Position numbers and translations under genes: made by a program
Notes under the pieces: model-generated
Database searches by the model: none
Told to the model about the DNA's origin: nothing
What the model saw: only the letters and a program-made list of their open reading frames with translations
Source of the DNA: Haliclystus octoradiatus
Lineage: Eukaryota > Cnidaria > Staurozoa > Stauromedusae > Haliclystidae
DNA length: 64,000 nucleotides
Assembly (NCBI GenBank): GCA_916610825.1
Contig: OU744450.1
Span: forward strand, 6,468,030 to 6,532,029
Direction: 5' to 3'
Shown: piece after piece, positions 23,867 to 35,311 of the stretch
Layout: each line of letters begins with the position of its first letter
How positions within the stretch are numbered: the stretch's first letter is position 1

Positions 23867-26800
23867 TTATTCAATGAGTGTTGGTTGTGACTTTTGTGAA
23901 TTTCGTATGGAATTTATAGCAGGAGAAAGTGATCCAGGGGATAGCCTCCTTCCTGCAAAATCTCTTTCACGTGATGATATCTTGGCCCAATTTTTCTTCA
24001 GTTTTCGTTCAGCGATTACTTTGACCTGTTCTGTATTCTCTGTTGTTCCAGTGGCGACTGATTGCATCATAGATTGTTCCGGAAATATTGGTCCGTCTAC
24101 ATTGTTATCAATATTCGGTGATCGTCGATCATCTTCATAGCTGCTACTACTACTAGATCTTCTAGGTGATGAAGTACCACTACGATTTGCTTTTGATAGT
24201 TTAAATTCTGAAATTAATATAGTGGAATTAATTGAGTTACAATTTAGTCTTAATTATCGCATAATTTCGACATATATAATTTATATAATTAATTCTCAGA
24301 AAACGGAAACTGAAGCCAGTCTCAAATACCGGACATGCACATATAGTCAAACGCCATCAGCTTGTGTGTATTACGTCAGAACTCCATTTCATACAGTGCA
24401 GCGACTCTCAGTATCATGTAGCGGAACACGGGATAGAGGCTCTTGCCTAAGGCACATGACCGCTCCGAAAACGGAAACTGAATCCAGTCTCATTTACAGG
24501 CACATGACCGCTCCGGTAGTTCTGTGAAATCCGCATTCATATGTAACACTAAGATGAAAATAAAATTTTGAATTGAAACTTCTGATTTACATGTATGGCT
24601 AGTTGGCTATGTATGACATCTAAAGGAAATAATAACAACTTATAATATAAATTTAAATGAACATAAATACAGACTAACATCTTACCTCTGTAAAGACGGG
24701 CTGCCCTTTGTTTTGTGTCTTCATTCGTCGAATTATTATCCATTGCAGTTGCTAATTCTTTCAATAGAACAGTTTGTTTACCCCAAAATGAACGTTGGTG
24801 TTTCGATGATATTTCAATTAAATTTTTAGCAGTGTTTAATTTCTCTCTTGCGATTGAAACCTGATGAAACAGAGTGGTTTACACATACGACTCAATAAGA
24901 TGCGATTGAAATTTTGTAAGATCAACCGATTACATTACAGTTCTTGCGAAACATGTGTACTGCGTTGATGTGTGATCCCAATTAACACCTGGTTACATTT
25001 TACAACATTCAATTGTTCATCGCGAGTAAACTAAACGTCACTATAGCCGGCACTTATTCGTTAATACCCTTCTAAAGGAGCAAAAATGACCGGCAGGCGC
25101 TACGCACTTAGGATCACGTGCATGTTTATTGTTTATAGCACAATGTTTATTGTTGACATGAATTTATTACAAATTAGGCTTGCGTATAACAATAGTTTCA
25201 AAGCGAGACGGTTGAATTACGCTAAGCATAAATTCAAATTGTCTCGCAGCGGTCGCTGGTCAGTTTTGCCCCTTTAAAGGAGCAAAAATGACCGGCAGGC
25301 GCTACGCACTTAGGATCACGTGCATGTTTATTGTTTATAACACAATGTTCATTGTTGACATGAATTTATTACAAATTAGGCTTGCGTATAACAATAGTTT
25401 CAAAGCGAGACGGTTGAATTACGCTAAGCATAAATTCAAATTGATCTCGCAGCGGTCGCCGGTCAATTTTGCCCCTTTAAATTTTATTAGGCCCTCACTG
25501 GAGCGCCGCGCGGAAATGAGGGCCGTGATGGAGTGAGGCTAGAAAAGATCTACCAATCGTAAACTTATTTATAGGGTCAAAACATATTTTAAAATGTGTA
25601 CAATAACTATTTCCAGGCTTCTATTCGAGTTTTATCGCTCACTTGTGAACTGTGTGGAAATGAGAGTTGGGATGGAGTGAGGCTAGTTCTGAAATTTCCA
25701 AGGAAACAGCGATATGAGGGACATGTATAGTAAAACGTTGGAAATTTCTAAAATAGGGTTCGGGTGTGGCGAAATATTGGAATGGCCGCAGAAATGACAT
25801 TTTCCACGACTAGGCCATGGTGATTATCTGCTGATATTAAATCTTTCGTAAGTAGTTTACCTTTGATGGAGATGTAAGACTTCCTGATCGGATATCTGCC
25901 AATAATCGGATTGTAGATTCTATGATTGAATGCATAGATTGTTCTTGTCGTTGATCTCTATTAAATTCATATTTTATTTCTCCATTCTCAGTAGTATTAC
26001 TTTCAATAGCAGCAGATAACGCTTCATTAAATAATTCATGATCTCTTTGACGACATTGTGATTCTTGAATCTGACTTTCTGTAACATCATCTAAATCCTC
26101 AATAGTTACTATCGACATATCAGATATATTTTGCGTTCTAACATGATCAGCAATCTCTTCATCAGATGATTGAGCATCTATAAATGATTCCTTACTATTC
26201 TCAGGATGAATAACACGTTCAATAACAACTTCAACATTACTTAATGATTGAAATGCTGACAATTTCGTACCAAACCTCTCTTTCATTTCATTACATTTCT
26301 TCAAAGTGAGAACATCAAACATTTTTGTTATAATACTAAATGGTGGACGTATATGACTTATATGAGATAAACAATTTTCAATTGTCAAACAAATTTCACT
26401 TGGCCAACAAGATTGAAGACGTAATGTTGGAGGTTGATCTTTAGATTTTAAAGTGATGATATCAGCTGTACCCAGTCTTTTCCATGGTGGTTGACCACTG
26501 AATAACTCCCAGATAAAAGCACCAAAACTATAACATAAAGAAACATTGTCCTGAATTAAATAGATTATTATACGCAGAGGGGTACTTCGATATCTTTTGA
26601 AAGCCATAATCAACATTATGGCATATGTGATGATTGATACAACATAAAAGAAATATAACATATTATTACCTGTAAATATCTGACTGATGATCTGGTGACG
26701 AGCCTTTGACAACTTCCGGTGCCATCCATCTAAGATGTGCGTCGCACTCTCTTGCATGACCTTGCTCAGAAGCAATTGGATGACACAATTCAAAATTACC

Positions 26801-28950
26801 CAATTTAGCACAGCCATCAGGGAATAAAAATATGGAATGAGAATTTACAAGATTATGCGATAATCCTCTAGAATGTATAAAGTGGCAAGCAGATGCTATA
26901 TCTTTTAAAATGCTATATTTTCCATACGTTGCAAAATCTTTTCTCTGTCGATGTAGGAGATTGTATAATGTTGAATTTGGTAATAATTCAAGAACACAGA
27001 AATCAAATGAATTGATCGTTGTCATTGCAATCACAGTGACGATGTTTGGATGACGTAGAACACTGAAAACAAGATAGAAAAAGAATATCAGTTATTTTAG
27101 TATTTTCACATGAGTTTCAAACGTCATTCTCTCTCTGACAGTGGCCAACCTCAAAAGATATTGCAATAAATAAAATAATCAAACGAATTAGACAATATTG
27201 AAATCAATGAAGAAAATATTTGAGAATATGTCAAACTACAGTTAAAATTCACATGGAAAGCGTATACATAAATTACACCACTGTAACATGACTTCTAGAC
27301 TAATCTGAAAATCATTTGAATACTTTTGAGAGTGAAATGAGTAATATATAAATTAAATACACAGCCATACACTCTAATGGGCATATGCTATATATCGAAT
27401 GATTACCGCACTTATGAAAACCTAACTTTTACCTTAAATATTTGCATTCTTTCTCTGCAAAATTTCGTTTGAAAAACTCCTGATTTGCCTTTAATTCGGT
27501 GTCAAATCTTTTAACAGAAACATCCATTGTATTCCAATGACCTTTTGATAAATAAAACCCATTTAATAAAGAACTTACATCGTTTCTATCTTCACAGTTG
27601 AATTTGATTTCTTCAATTTCAGCAATTGGAAGAGGTAACATGGATTGTAAGTTGCGGTAATGTTCGAACAACTGGAATATAAAAGTAAATACAGCGTAAT
27701 TTACCCTAGTACAGTCAAACCTGCTATAACGGTCACCTCTATACAGCGACCATCTGCCTATTATCGTATATCACAGACTTGCCGTCGATGCAAGAGCTAC
27801 CGTAGCATAGCAAATCGAATAATGTCCGCAAGTAAGGTTCCCTTCATGCAATTATCAAGCTATATACACCGGCGGGTCGTGATATTAACCGAGGTGATAT
27901 TAACGGGGTTTCACTGTATCTATATATAGCCACTATGTCACTCACTAGTTAGTGAATTTATTACTTTCCATTTAATCCTTATTAGAAATGAATCAATATT
28001 AAGTAAGTTATGATGACAGTATCGCCAACCACGTTACAGCACGGATAATAAAGTAGATATTGAATCAGAATGTTGATTCTATATAAACTACTAACCTTTT
28101 TATCAATATATCTCTCTTCTCCAGCCCCTCTTTCATTTCCTTTTGTAACATCTTCTTCGGCATAACGCAGCAGCACTTCAATTGTTTTAGGGTGATTGTT
28201 CAATGCAGCCAATGATAGTGCAGTATCTCCATTTGTCATTGTGCTAGGAAGACACACACACACACAAGTAAATTGGCAATGCACTTCTTGACAATACAAT
28301 ATAAGTGAGACGGTATCGCCCTTTACTGCCAAGGCACCCATATAATTGTTCTATTTCGAAAGAAGTGGCTTTATCGGGTTTGTCTATGCGTCTCCATTCT
28401 CAATGATAAATGCAGTTTAGAGAGTACATCGTAATTTCTGTATCTGCATGTGGTTCGTGAATAAATTTCAGGGTCCTGGGAACTTTTCAAAATAATATGC
28501 CTCTTAAAATTTCTCTCTTTCCAATCGAAAACATCTATTCAAAATATCGTCTCGTATTCGCAATCAAAATGCACCCAAGAAATCTCACAGGCATTATACT
28601 GTACTCTGCGCAGGCTCCGGGAGAGGGGGGGGGTCAATTGCACGCTCAACACCCCTGTTGGCGGCCGTGTTGTCAAGTTGTTAGACATTAATGTGATGGA
28701 CGTAATAGGGTTAACCAAATCAAAATTATTTAAATTCAAATCAAAATTACAATGAAACATACCTCCAAATATCAGCACCATGCTTGATCAAATATTTGAC
28801 GCATTTTGTTTGACCATACTTCGCAGCGGCATGTAAAGGAGTGGCATTTCTTTTACCAGCAATTGTAACATTAGCAGGGTCTTCGACAATAAGGGATTTA
28901 AGTTTACTGAGATTACCAGACACAGCATATCGAAAGACGTCCTTCGACAT
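23867..28950 (-). CDS. Ankyrin-repeat pseudokinase, TEX14-like, 7 exons
   Basis: Exons in transcript order: 28950-28763, 28243-28096, 27671-27433, 27062-26670, 26527-25861, 24860-24686, 24207-23867. They join in phase to 2151 nt, 716 residues plus stop. Residues 1-~90 are ankyrin repeats (KRNATPLHAAAKYGQTKCVKYLIKHGADI, NGDTALSLAALNNHPKTIEVLL). Residues ~145-385 are a protein-kinase fold: VSVK (K166), LRHPNIV, WMAPEVV, SDIYSFGAFIWELFSG. The catalytic motifs are degenerate: HRD is HNL (261-263), the catalytic asparagine is S, and DFG is NFE (281-283), so it is very probably inactive. Ankyrins followed by a pseudokinase match TEX14, which works at germ-cell intercellular bridges; ILK is a less likely relative. 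The C-terminus is acidic, then helical and S/R-rich. Naming is inference; the exon model is strong. Confidence 0.85.
25072..25277. mobile_element. TTAA-flanked MITE, first of a tandem pair
   Basis: Starts (C)TAAAGGAGCAAAAATGACCGG and ends as the near-inverse CCGGT/CTGGTCAGTTTTGCCCCTTTAA. It shares its right TTAA (25274-25277) with the next copy. Lies in the fifth intron of the pseudokinase gene. Confidence 0.75.
25274..25480. mobile_element. TTAA-flanked MITE, second of a tandem pair
   Basis: About 95 percent identical by eye to the preceding copy, same orientation, TTAA at both ends. TTAA targets and ~30-bp inverted ends suggest piggyBac-type mobilisation. Confidence 0.75.
25485..25690. repeat. 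Short direct repeat of a GGAAATGAG...GATGGAGTGAGGCTAG block
   Basis: GGAAATGAG...GATGGAGTGAGGCTAG occurs at about 25510-25542 and again at about 25657-25686. Origin unknown. Confidence 0.4.
27710..27918. mobile_element. TACAGT MITE
   Basis: Starts TACAGTCAAACCTGCTATAA and ends GGGGTTTCACTGTA, its near-inverse. It carries the family phrases GGTCACCTCTATACAGCGACC and GATATTAACCGAGG. Lies in intron 2 of the pseudokinase gene. Confidence 0.75.
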
Positions 28951-29165
28951 GGCGCGTCGTTGTTCAAGCCATCGAACGTTACTATTGTGACGTCATATTG
29001 ATTGCTACTTTGCGTTAGAAGGCACTACAGTGTAAACCGCTTGAGTGTAAGTCAAAAATGTCAACGATTTTCATTGCATTTATCCGAATTTGCAGTTATA
29101 CGAAATTGTTTAGAAAGGACTTGACCAGAAAATAATTTATAGGGGTTCAAAGCTAGGTTGCAGAT

Positions 29166-29396
29166 AAGTATGGTGGCCCATCGTTGCCATAGCGTTTTTT
29201 TTGGAAAAAAATTTACGCCATGGCCCATTGTTGCCATAGTAAAAAAAAATTTTACCACGTGGCCCATCGTTGCCATAGTATATTATTTTTAAATGATGGC
29301 CCATCGTTGCCATAGCAAAAAAAATTTTACCACGTGGCCCATCGTTGCCATAGTATAATATTTTTATATGATGGCCCATCGTTGCCATAGTATAAT
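29166..29396 (-). repeat. Left subterminal array, six units
   Basis: Six units containing GGCCCATCGTTGCCATAG (minus orientation of the core), spaced about 35-46 bp. Alternate units end GTGGCCC or GATGGCCC, so the true period may be a two-unit dimer. Confidence 0.85.
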
Positions 29397-30550
29397 ATTT
29401 TCACTATTTTCATAAAATTTTATTTTCCGAAATCTTATTTTATAGCCATTGGATATAGCAATATTTATATATATATTACAATATAGCCAATAATAATATA
29501 TTCTACAATGTTGCAAACAACTCGAAAAATGACAAAACTACTACTACTACTACTAACTCGAAAAATGAGTCAGAAACAGCATAAAGGCCCAGAATTCTAG
29601 CCCAGAATGAATCTTTACTTTATTATTGATTCATTAGCGATCGAGTTCGGACGTTTTTATTCTTCGTACAAGTTGCTACTTGACACACTGTTAAACAGTA
29701 GGGTATAGCTCCAACAACTGCTTGCCAATATATCAATATTTTCCACAAATAATAACTGTTTCAAGCAGTATGCATTATAGCATTAGCAAAAATTTACAAA
29801 CTTTCATAACAAATTAAGTAATGAAATTAGCCTTATTGAAGATTAATCAAAGATATCAAAGTACCGTCTCGTTACTCCAGAGTTAACCCTTAAAGTTTTT
29901 GCTATGCCAGCGCTCAACGTAGCTAGCTACAACAATTTTTCTTTAACAATTTAACTTATTATCTTAAAATTGATATATTGACAAGTGACAACCTTTCGAG
30001 CCTGGAGTTCCACCCTACTGTTTTAACAGTCTGTCATAGCTAGACCTAGACCTGTTGAACAGACATAAGTATATGTGAATTATTATTTCCTGTGAAACAA
30101 TATAATTGATTAATTGTAACTAGACTATTGAAATATTTAGGTTGGACATATCCAAATCCAAACGTGAATTTGCGAATGTAAGATAATGATGATTGATGAC
30201 GATGATTTCAGAACTCTCCTGAGAATTATAATTACATATTATTCTTTGACTCCCGATAATTAGTGATCGTAAGTGTATGCATCATTTACATTGTATACTG
30301 CATAGCCAAATAAACCATATCATTTACTATACTTCTGTTTAACTTGTACTACACATTCCCATGTTTTTTAGTTATATTGTATACCATATTACATTAAAGA
30401 TATGAAATAGTGCTCAATCTCAATGTCAGCATTTGACAGAGCTAAATATAACAGAAGGAATCAAAGACAAAACATGCACAACATGGCACAGCGTTTTAAA
30501 TAAAAAAATAACTTAACAATAAACATTTAATTTATGAAAAAGTAAAACAA

Positions 30551-30851
30551 TTTACTATGGCAACGATGGGCCATCATTCAAAAATATTATACTATGGCAA
30601 CAATGGGCCACGTGGTAAAAATATTTTTGCGATGGCAACGATGGGCCATCATTTAAAAATATTATACTATGGCAACTATGGGCCACGTGGTAAAATTTTT
30701 TTGCTACGGCAACGATGGGCCATCATTTAAAAATATTATACTATGGCAACGATGGGCCACGTGGTAAAATTTTTTTTACTATGGCAACAATGGGCCCTGG
30801 TGTAAAAAATTTTTACAAAAAAAAACGCTATGGCAACGATGGGCCACCATA
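30551..30851 (+). repeat. Right subterminal array, eight units
   Basis: Eight units of CTATGGCAACGATGGGCCA type in plus orientation, alternating GGGCCATC and GGGCCACG ends with T-rich/A-rich spacers. Inverted relative to the left array. Confidence 0.85.
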
Positions 30852-30902
30852 GATAAGCGAAATTTTAGATAGCCGAATTGCATCTAATTGGGTTACACTG
30901 TC

Positions 30903-31744
30903 TATACCAAAGCTCAGTTTACAGAAGAAACGTCTTCATCAATCTTTTTCTATAAGCTCGCTAGCATGTACAAACAAATTGGAATATAAAAATTAATAAC
31001 TTTCTCAACTATTTTTTCCCTCCGCACCTAGTCATCCATTTGTTAAATCCAAGCGAAATATTTTCACAATATAATTTGTATTCGCCGAAGAATGCGATAG
31101 AAAAGATAAACGAAATAATGTCTATCACATCTATCACCCCAAAATGATTAATGTTGTTTACAGTATACAGATGTAAAAATGTACTATTTTATCCTTAATT
31201 ATCAAAATTATGATTCTGTTTTAATTTTTTTTTCTTCGAAAGATGACAAAAAGTCAAAACGTCAAACAATGACCATTTTATAACTCATGTTTATCAATCA
31301 ATTAATTGGAAGGTAGAAACGTACAATGATAATAAGATCTTCATTCATTTTCAGCTTTTTTTACTTTTTCTTTTCAGAATGAAGGATATCGACAATAAAC
31401 TACGAGTAGTAGGTGGTGAAAACGTTTCAATTTTATACATCATCCGTTCAAAAAGGTATAAAAAGTAAGATTGACATTTTTAGTATACAGTATTTAGAAG
31501 TATATACAATTTACATAGTATTATTATTATCTTCTCACAGCAAAAATAAATTAATCCATATTGCTTTGCTTATTATAGGATTCTGACAATAGCTTTAATG
31601 TTATTTGTATTACTCCATTTTAGTCCATTTAATTTCAGGGACACACAAAAGCAACTTTACTCGCATACTAACATAATATCACGTACAGGGAACATTTGGC
31701 CTCGTGATCATTGATATTGTATACTATTAATGTTCTTGTAATAG
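30903..31744. other. Spacer downstream of ZNHIT3
   Basis: No gene recognised. A TTTTCAG followed by ATGAAGGATATCGAC near 31373-31395 looks like a short exon start, but I found no supported continuation. Confidence 0.3.
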
Positions 31745-34700
31745 TTACGATTTGATTAATAGCTTTTCATCTTCAATTGATCGTAAACATTCATCAACAA
31801 ACTCAACAAAGATTGGTTCCTTCATTGCTACTTCAAGGATTGCATTATTTGAAGAATCATTTGTATCGACATTTTTCAAAATTTGACGAAGATCCTGATT
31901 TTTAAGCATGTCTTTCAGAACTGGATTGTCAGCTAAATAACAAGAACATCAATTTATTTTTTATACAATCAAACCTGTTATAACGGTCACCTCTATACAG
32001 CGACTACCTGTCTATGGTGGTCACTCTTGCAGTGTCTAAAATAGTATTTTCTATTGAATCAAACCTGTCGATAAAGGTCACCTGTCTATAGTGGTCAATT
32101 TATCTACCTCTCATAGCTGGTCGTTACATACATGTTTCACTGTATTATTACCTTTTATTATATGCCAATGTACCACAACTGTGAACCAGGACACAGGCAA
32201 TGCACGATTATTGAACAACATACAAACTTTTGATGGATAGAAATGATGTCAATCCAAGACAGAAATCAATACCAAGGGAGGTTCTTTGGGCATTTTTGCA
32301 GGCAGTTTGTGATTTTGAATATATGTGTCGATTGCAGGTATGATCCCTTGAATTTATTCATTTATTTGAAAAATTGATCAAAATTCTCCCATTTTAATGC
32401 TTTAGTGATATTGATCGGATTCATTGTACCCTAAAATTTGGGGAAATTCTTCCAACGTCCCCCACAGGGCCGTATCTATCACTCATTCTGTTCCGTAGGT
32501 ACTTTTCTGGGAAGGATCTATAATCTCCACTTTTATCAGTATTTATTTATTTGTAAATTTACAAAACCTTACAACAATAATATGATTGTGTATTTTAACT
32601 ATTGCAATATCTCATAAATATTTTGTTAGCTGTGATTATGTGATATAACGTGAGATAGTTAAAACATGACCGATAACAACTCTGGCTCAACTGGATCTGA
32701 TCTCTTAATCAAGATTTACATAATTACACTATTAAAGGCCTGGGTACTAATGTATACTAAATTATACTGAATCTATCATGTGATAACGTGTGATATGAGA
32801 CAGATTGATTTCAATTTGCTAAATACATTAGTAAATAGCAGTACTTTACAAAAATTATTGTTATGGTTTCCATTTTTCTTACGAACAAGGGCCAATGATA
32901 ACTAGGGCTATCGGCAAGTGCCTACTGTGTGTCTGCCTTGAAGCAGCCTGCATCCTCATATATGATCAGTAGGCCTAGATGTAAATCACTAAGACTGTCA
33001 AAGGTGTATAAAATGATAGACGTGAATTCCACTTACAGAGACTTTCCAATTTGAATATAGGGACACGGTCTTCTTCTTTTATATCAGCAACATCAACCAT
33101 ATATTCTTCTTTTTTGATGTCATCTTAAATAAATTTGTTACCAAAAATGTATAATACCCAGTGGAATCACAGCCCGGACATGTTTCGTAGCTCTAGAGTG
33201 GACCATTTTAATTGCATCATTGAACCCAAATAAATCAGGGAGGGAGCGTATTTTGAGATAGGGAAGGGGACCTAATTAAATTTTTGAAATGAAAACTTGT
33301 AAAATATTTCATGAAAAGTAAAATAAGATAAACATAAAACGTTCATCATAAAACAATCATACAGTGTAGCCTGTATATAACAGCCAGCTACGAGAGGTAG
33401 ACAAATTGAGCACTATAGGCAGGTGGCCTTTATATACAGGGTCGGTTCAATAAAAATTGCTATTTTAGACATACCGAGAGTGACCACTATAGACAGGTGG
33501 CTGCTGTATAGAGGTGACCGTTATAACATGTTTTACTGTGTTTGAGTTTTTGTCTCTAATAGCACCGCACTAAGGACTTAATATCTTTAAGAGTTCTGCA
33601 TTGGATCTTCCAAACACTTTCAAAGAGCTTGAAGGACGTTACCCTTGAAAATTTACACACCCTGTCTTTCAACCAAAAGTAAGTTAGCCCTTACCCAAAA
33701 AAAACATTCCAATCTCAAGACTAGAATTGAACATTCAATCACGTAACGAGAGCCCACATCTTGCAGGGTACAATAAAAGGTTCAGTCTTCTGGAACCCTA
33801 GAGGCATATCAACAATTTTTTGGGAATTAGTTTCACAGATAAATCCTAAAATTGTCACTTTTTTCTGAACTTGCTCTGACCTTATGGAAGCTAAGATTCC
33901 CAGATCCTTACTTTTGCCTACCTCTCTTGATAAACATTTCATACCATACCTTCAAGCTTTGTATTGCGATGTTGGTCATTTGTTGAGTTAGAGATTTTTT
34001 TTACAGCTGATTGATTACATGGTAATGGACTATCATCACCTGCAGAAAAATCCAATAGAACAATCATATTCACGAATTGCTGTAAACAGGCTGTCACAAG
34101 TGCGGGATCTTTGGAAACCTGGATTCAGGAAGCCAGGAACAAAATCAGGAGATTTTCTCTGTCAATGCTCATTGCACATCGCAACGATGTGCCACAGATG
34201 TACCACAGCTACTCACAATTCAATTCCCTCTGGACTACTTCATCCGCCATCAGGAGATGGTACTCATTTGATGTTTTAGACAAAGTCCAGGCTGAGTTGA
34301 TTTTCAGGGGATTTGAACCACAGTCAACCAGATATCATCTGATCTGAAGTTTGGTTGCTCTGCGATCTGAGCTAATCCCCCAATGGTATAGGCCTACTAA
34401 TCAATTGGTCAATACTAAACAAACTCAGTTTCTGTATAATCAGAATTATGCAGGTCTAGATAGAAGAATTATAACTATCTAGGCTAACATAAAAAAGTGA
34501 ACGCCAGCAGCATCAGATATTGTTGTCATGGATTAAAGTATTATGTCCGAACCCGAACCGAAGATTAAATTCCATAATGCATTTGTGTCTAAAAATTGTT
34601 AAATTTACTACTGTACTTCAAGAGGGGATAATAATAATAGTAATAATAAACATGTATATAGCGCCTATATCAGAGTTGATCTAGGCGCTTCACAAGACAA

Positions 34701-35311
34701 ATATATTTAATTTTACAATAATAAGATAACAGCTTTAAATCACAATTTACATGTTTACGTGAATATTCAAAACAATTAATTAATTAGGCATAAGGATTGT
34801 CTGACAAGAAGGTGTCACAGTTGATGGAATTTGAGCTTGGTTAGAGTTTATAACAGTCACACAAGAGCAGGTATCCAATCAAATATCAATAGACAGTGAT
34901 TTGATAGTACAGTGAAACCTGTATATAACGGCCAGCTAAGAGAGGTAGATAAATTGACCACTATAGACAGGTGGCCTTTATATACAGGTTTGATTCGATA
35001 AAAAACACTATTTTAGAGATTGAAAGAGTGATCACTATAGACAGGTGGCCGCTATATAGAGGTGACCGCTTTAACAGGTTTGACTGTACCTGCTCTTGTG
35101 TGACTGTTATATACTCTAAGCAGGCTGCTATTTAATGTTATTGTACCGTTTGCATGTACCTGATAGGTGCATACCCTCAATTTAGTACATTTATGCCCAT
35201 ACAATTAGTAGAATATACTTCCAGTATTGTGGCTGGGGATCAAAACACTTTCTCTACTGAAAAGAATAATTGCACTCACCTTTATGAACTTTGTAACATG
35301 AAAGAGAACAG
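31745..35311 (-). CDS. ZNHIT3: Zinc finger HIT domain protein 3 (partial, first exon not found)
   Basis: Exons in transcript order: 35311-35280 (xCSLSCYKVHK, second half of the zf-HIT finger), 34039-33950 (DDSPLPCNQSAVKKISNSTNDQHRNTKLE), 33123-33037 (DIKKEEYMVDVADIKEEDRVPIFKLESL) and 31932-31745 (DNPVLKDMLKNQDLRQILKNVD ... EVAMKEPIFVEFVDECL ... stop). All junctions are in phase at GT/AG sites. The tail matches animal ZNHIT3, where LRxLLLNPHLRQLM and MQEPLFVEFADCCL are conserved. ZNHIT3 works with NUFIP1 in box C/D snoRNP assembly. The exon with the first zinc ligands should lie above 35311; no candidate in 35312-38100 convinced me. Each of the three introns holds a TACAGT MITE. Confidence 0.8.
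31963..32144. mobile_element. TACAGT MITE in ZNHIT3 last intron
   Basis: Starts TACAATCAAACCTGTTATAA and ends CATGTTTCACTGTA. Inside are ACCTCTATACAGCGAC and TATCTACCTCTCATAGCTGG. Confidence 0.8.
33360..33540. mobile_element. TACAGT MITE in ZNHIT3 middle intron
   Basis: Starts TACAGTGTAGCCTGTATATAA and ends CGTTATAACATGTTTTACTGTG; same family in the opposite orientation to the copy at 31963. Confidence 0.8.
34050..34392 (-). mobile_element. tRNA-derived SINE (minus strand) in a ZNHIT3 intron
   Basis: On the minus strand the head begins GGGGGATTAGCTCAGATCGC (box A) and has GGTTCAAATCC (box B) about 60 bp on. There is no matching acceptor stem, so it is not a working tRNA. The body extends toward 34050. 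The open frames here (up to 86 codons) belong to the repeat. Confidence 0.55.
34628..34700. repeat. AAT microsatellite with TATATAGCGCC repeat tail
   Basis: An (ATA/AAT)n run followed by ATGTATATAGCGCCTAT and GATCTAGGCGCTTCACAA, an association common in invertebrate genomes. Confidence 0.55.
34843..35117. mobile_element. Inverted-repeat element interrupted by a TACAGT MITE
   Basis: AGAGTTTATAACAGTCACAC... at 34843-34873 is the near-perfect inverse of 35087-35117 (...GTGTGACTGTTATATACTCT). The TACAGT MITE occupies almost all of the space between the arms. Confidence 0.65.
34908..35088. mobile_element. TACAGT MITE, well-preserved copy, in ZNHIT3 intron
   Basis: 181 bp. Starts TACAGTGAAACCTGTATATAA, ends GCTTTAACAGGTTTGACTGTA. 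Internal inverted phrases are CCACTATAGACAGGTGGCC (twice) and GGTGACCGC. Best reference copy of the family in this window. Confidence 0.85.

Larger units (their letters stand above)
29026..30902. mobile_element. 1.9-kb composite inverted-repeat element (foldback-like MITE)
   Basis: The left end TACAGTGTAAACCGCTTGAG and right end GGGTTACACTGT match the termini of the short MITE at 61117-61305. Subterminal blocks are tandem arrays of a ~38-bp unit carrying CTATGGCAACGATGGGCCA, in opposite orientations on the two sides. The ~1.1-kb centre (29400-30545) has no coding potential. It may be a satellite-bearing, non-autonomous relative of the 189-bp element. Confidence 0.75.

Noticed and set aside
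29061-29388. Open frames with repeated MATMGH
   Set aside because: Produced by the satellite-like array of the composite element, not a protein.
29166-30851. CRISPR-like array
   Set aside because: Units are tandem repeats with low-complexity spacers, inverted in two blocks, in an animal genome with no cas genes.
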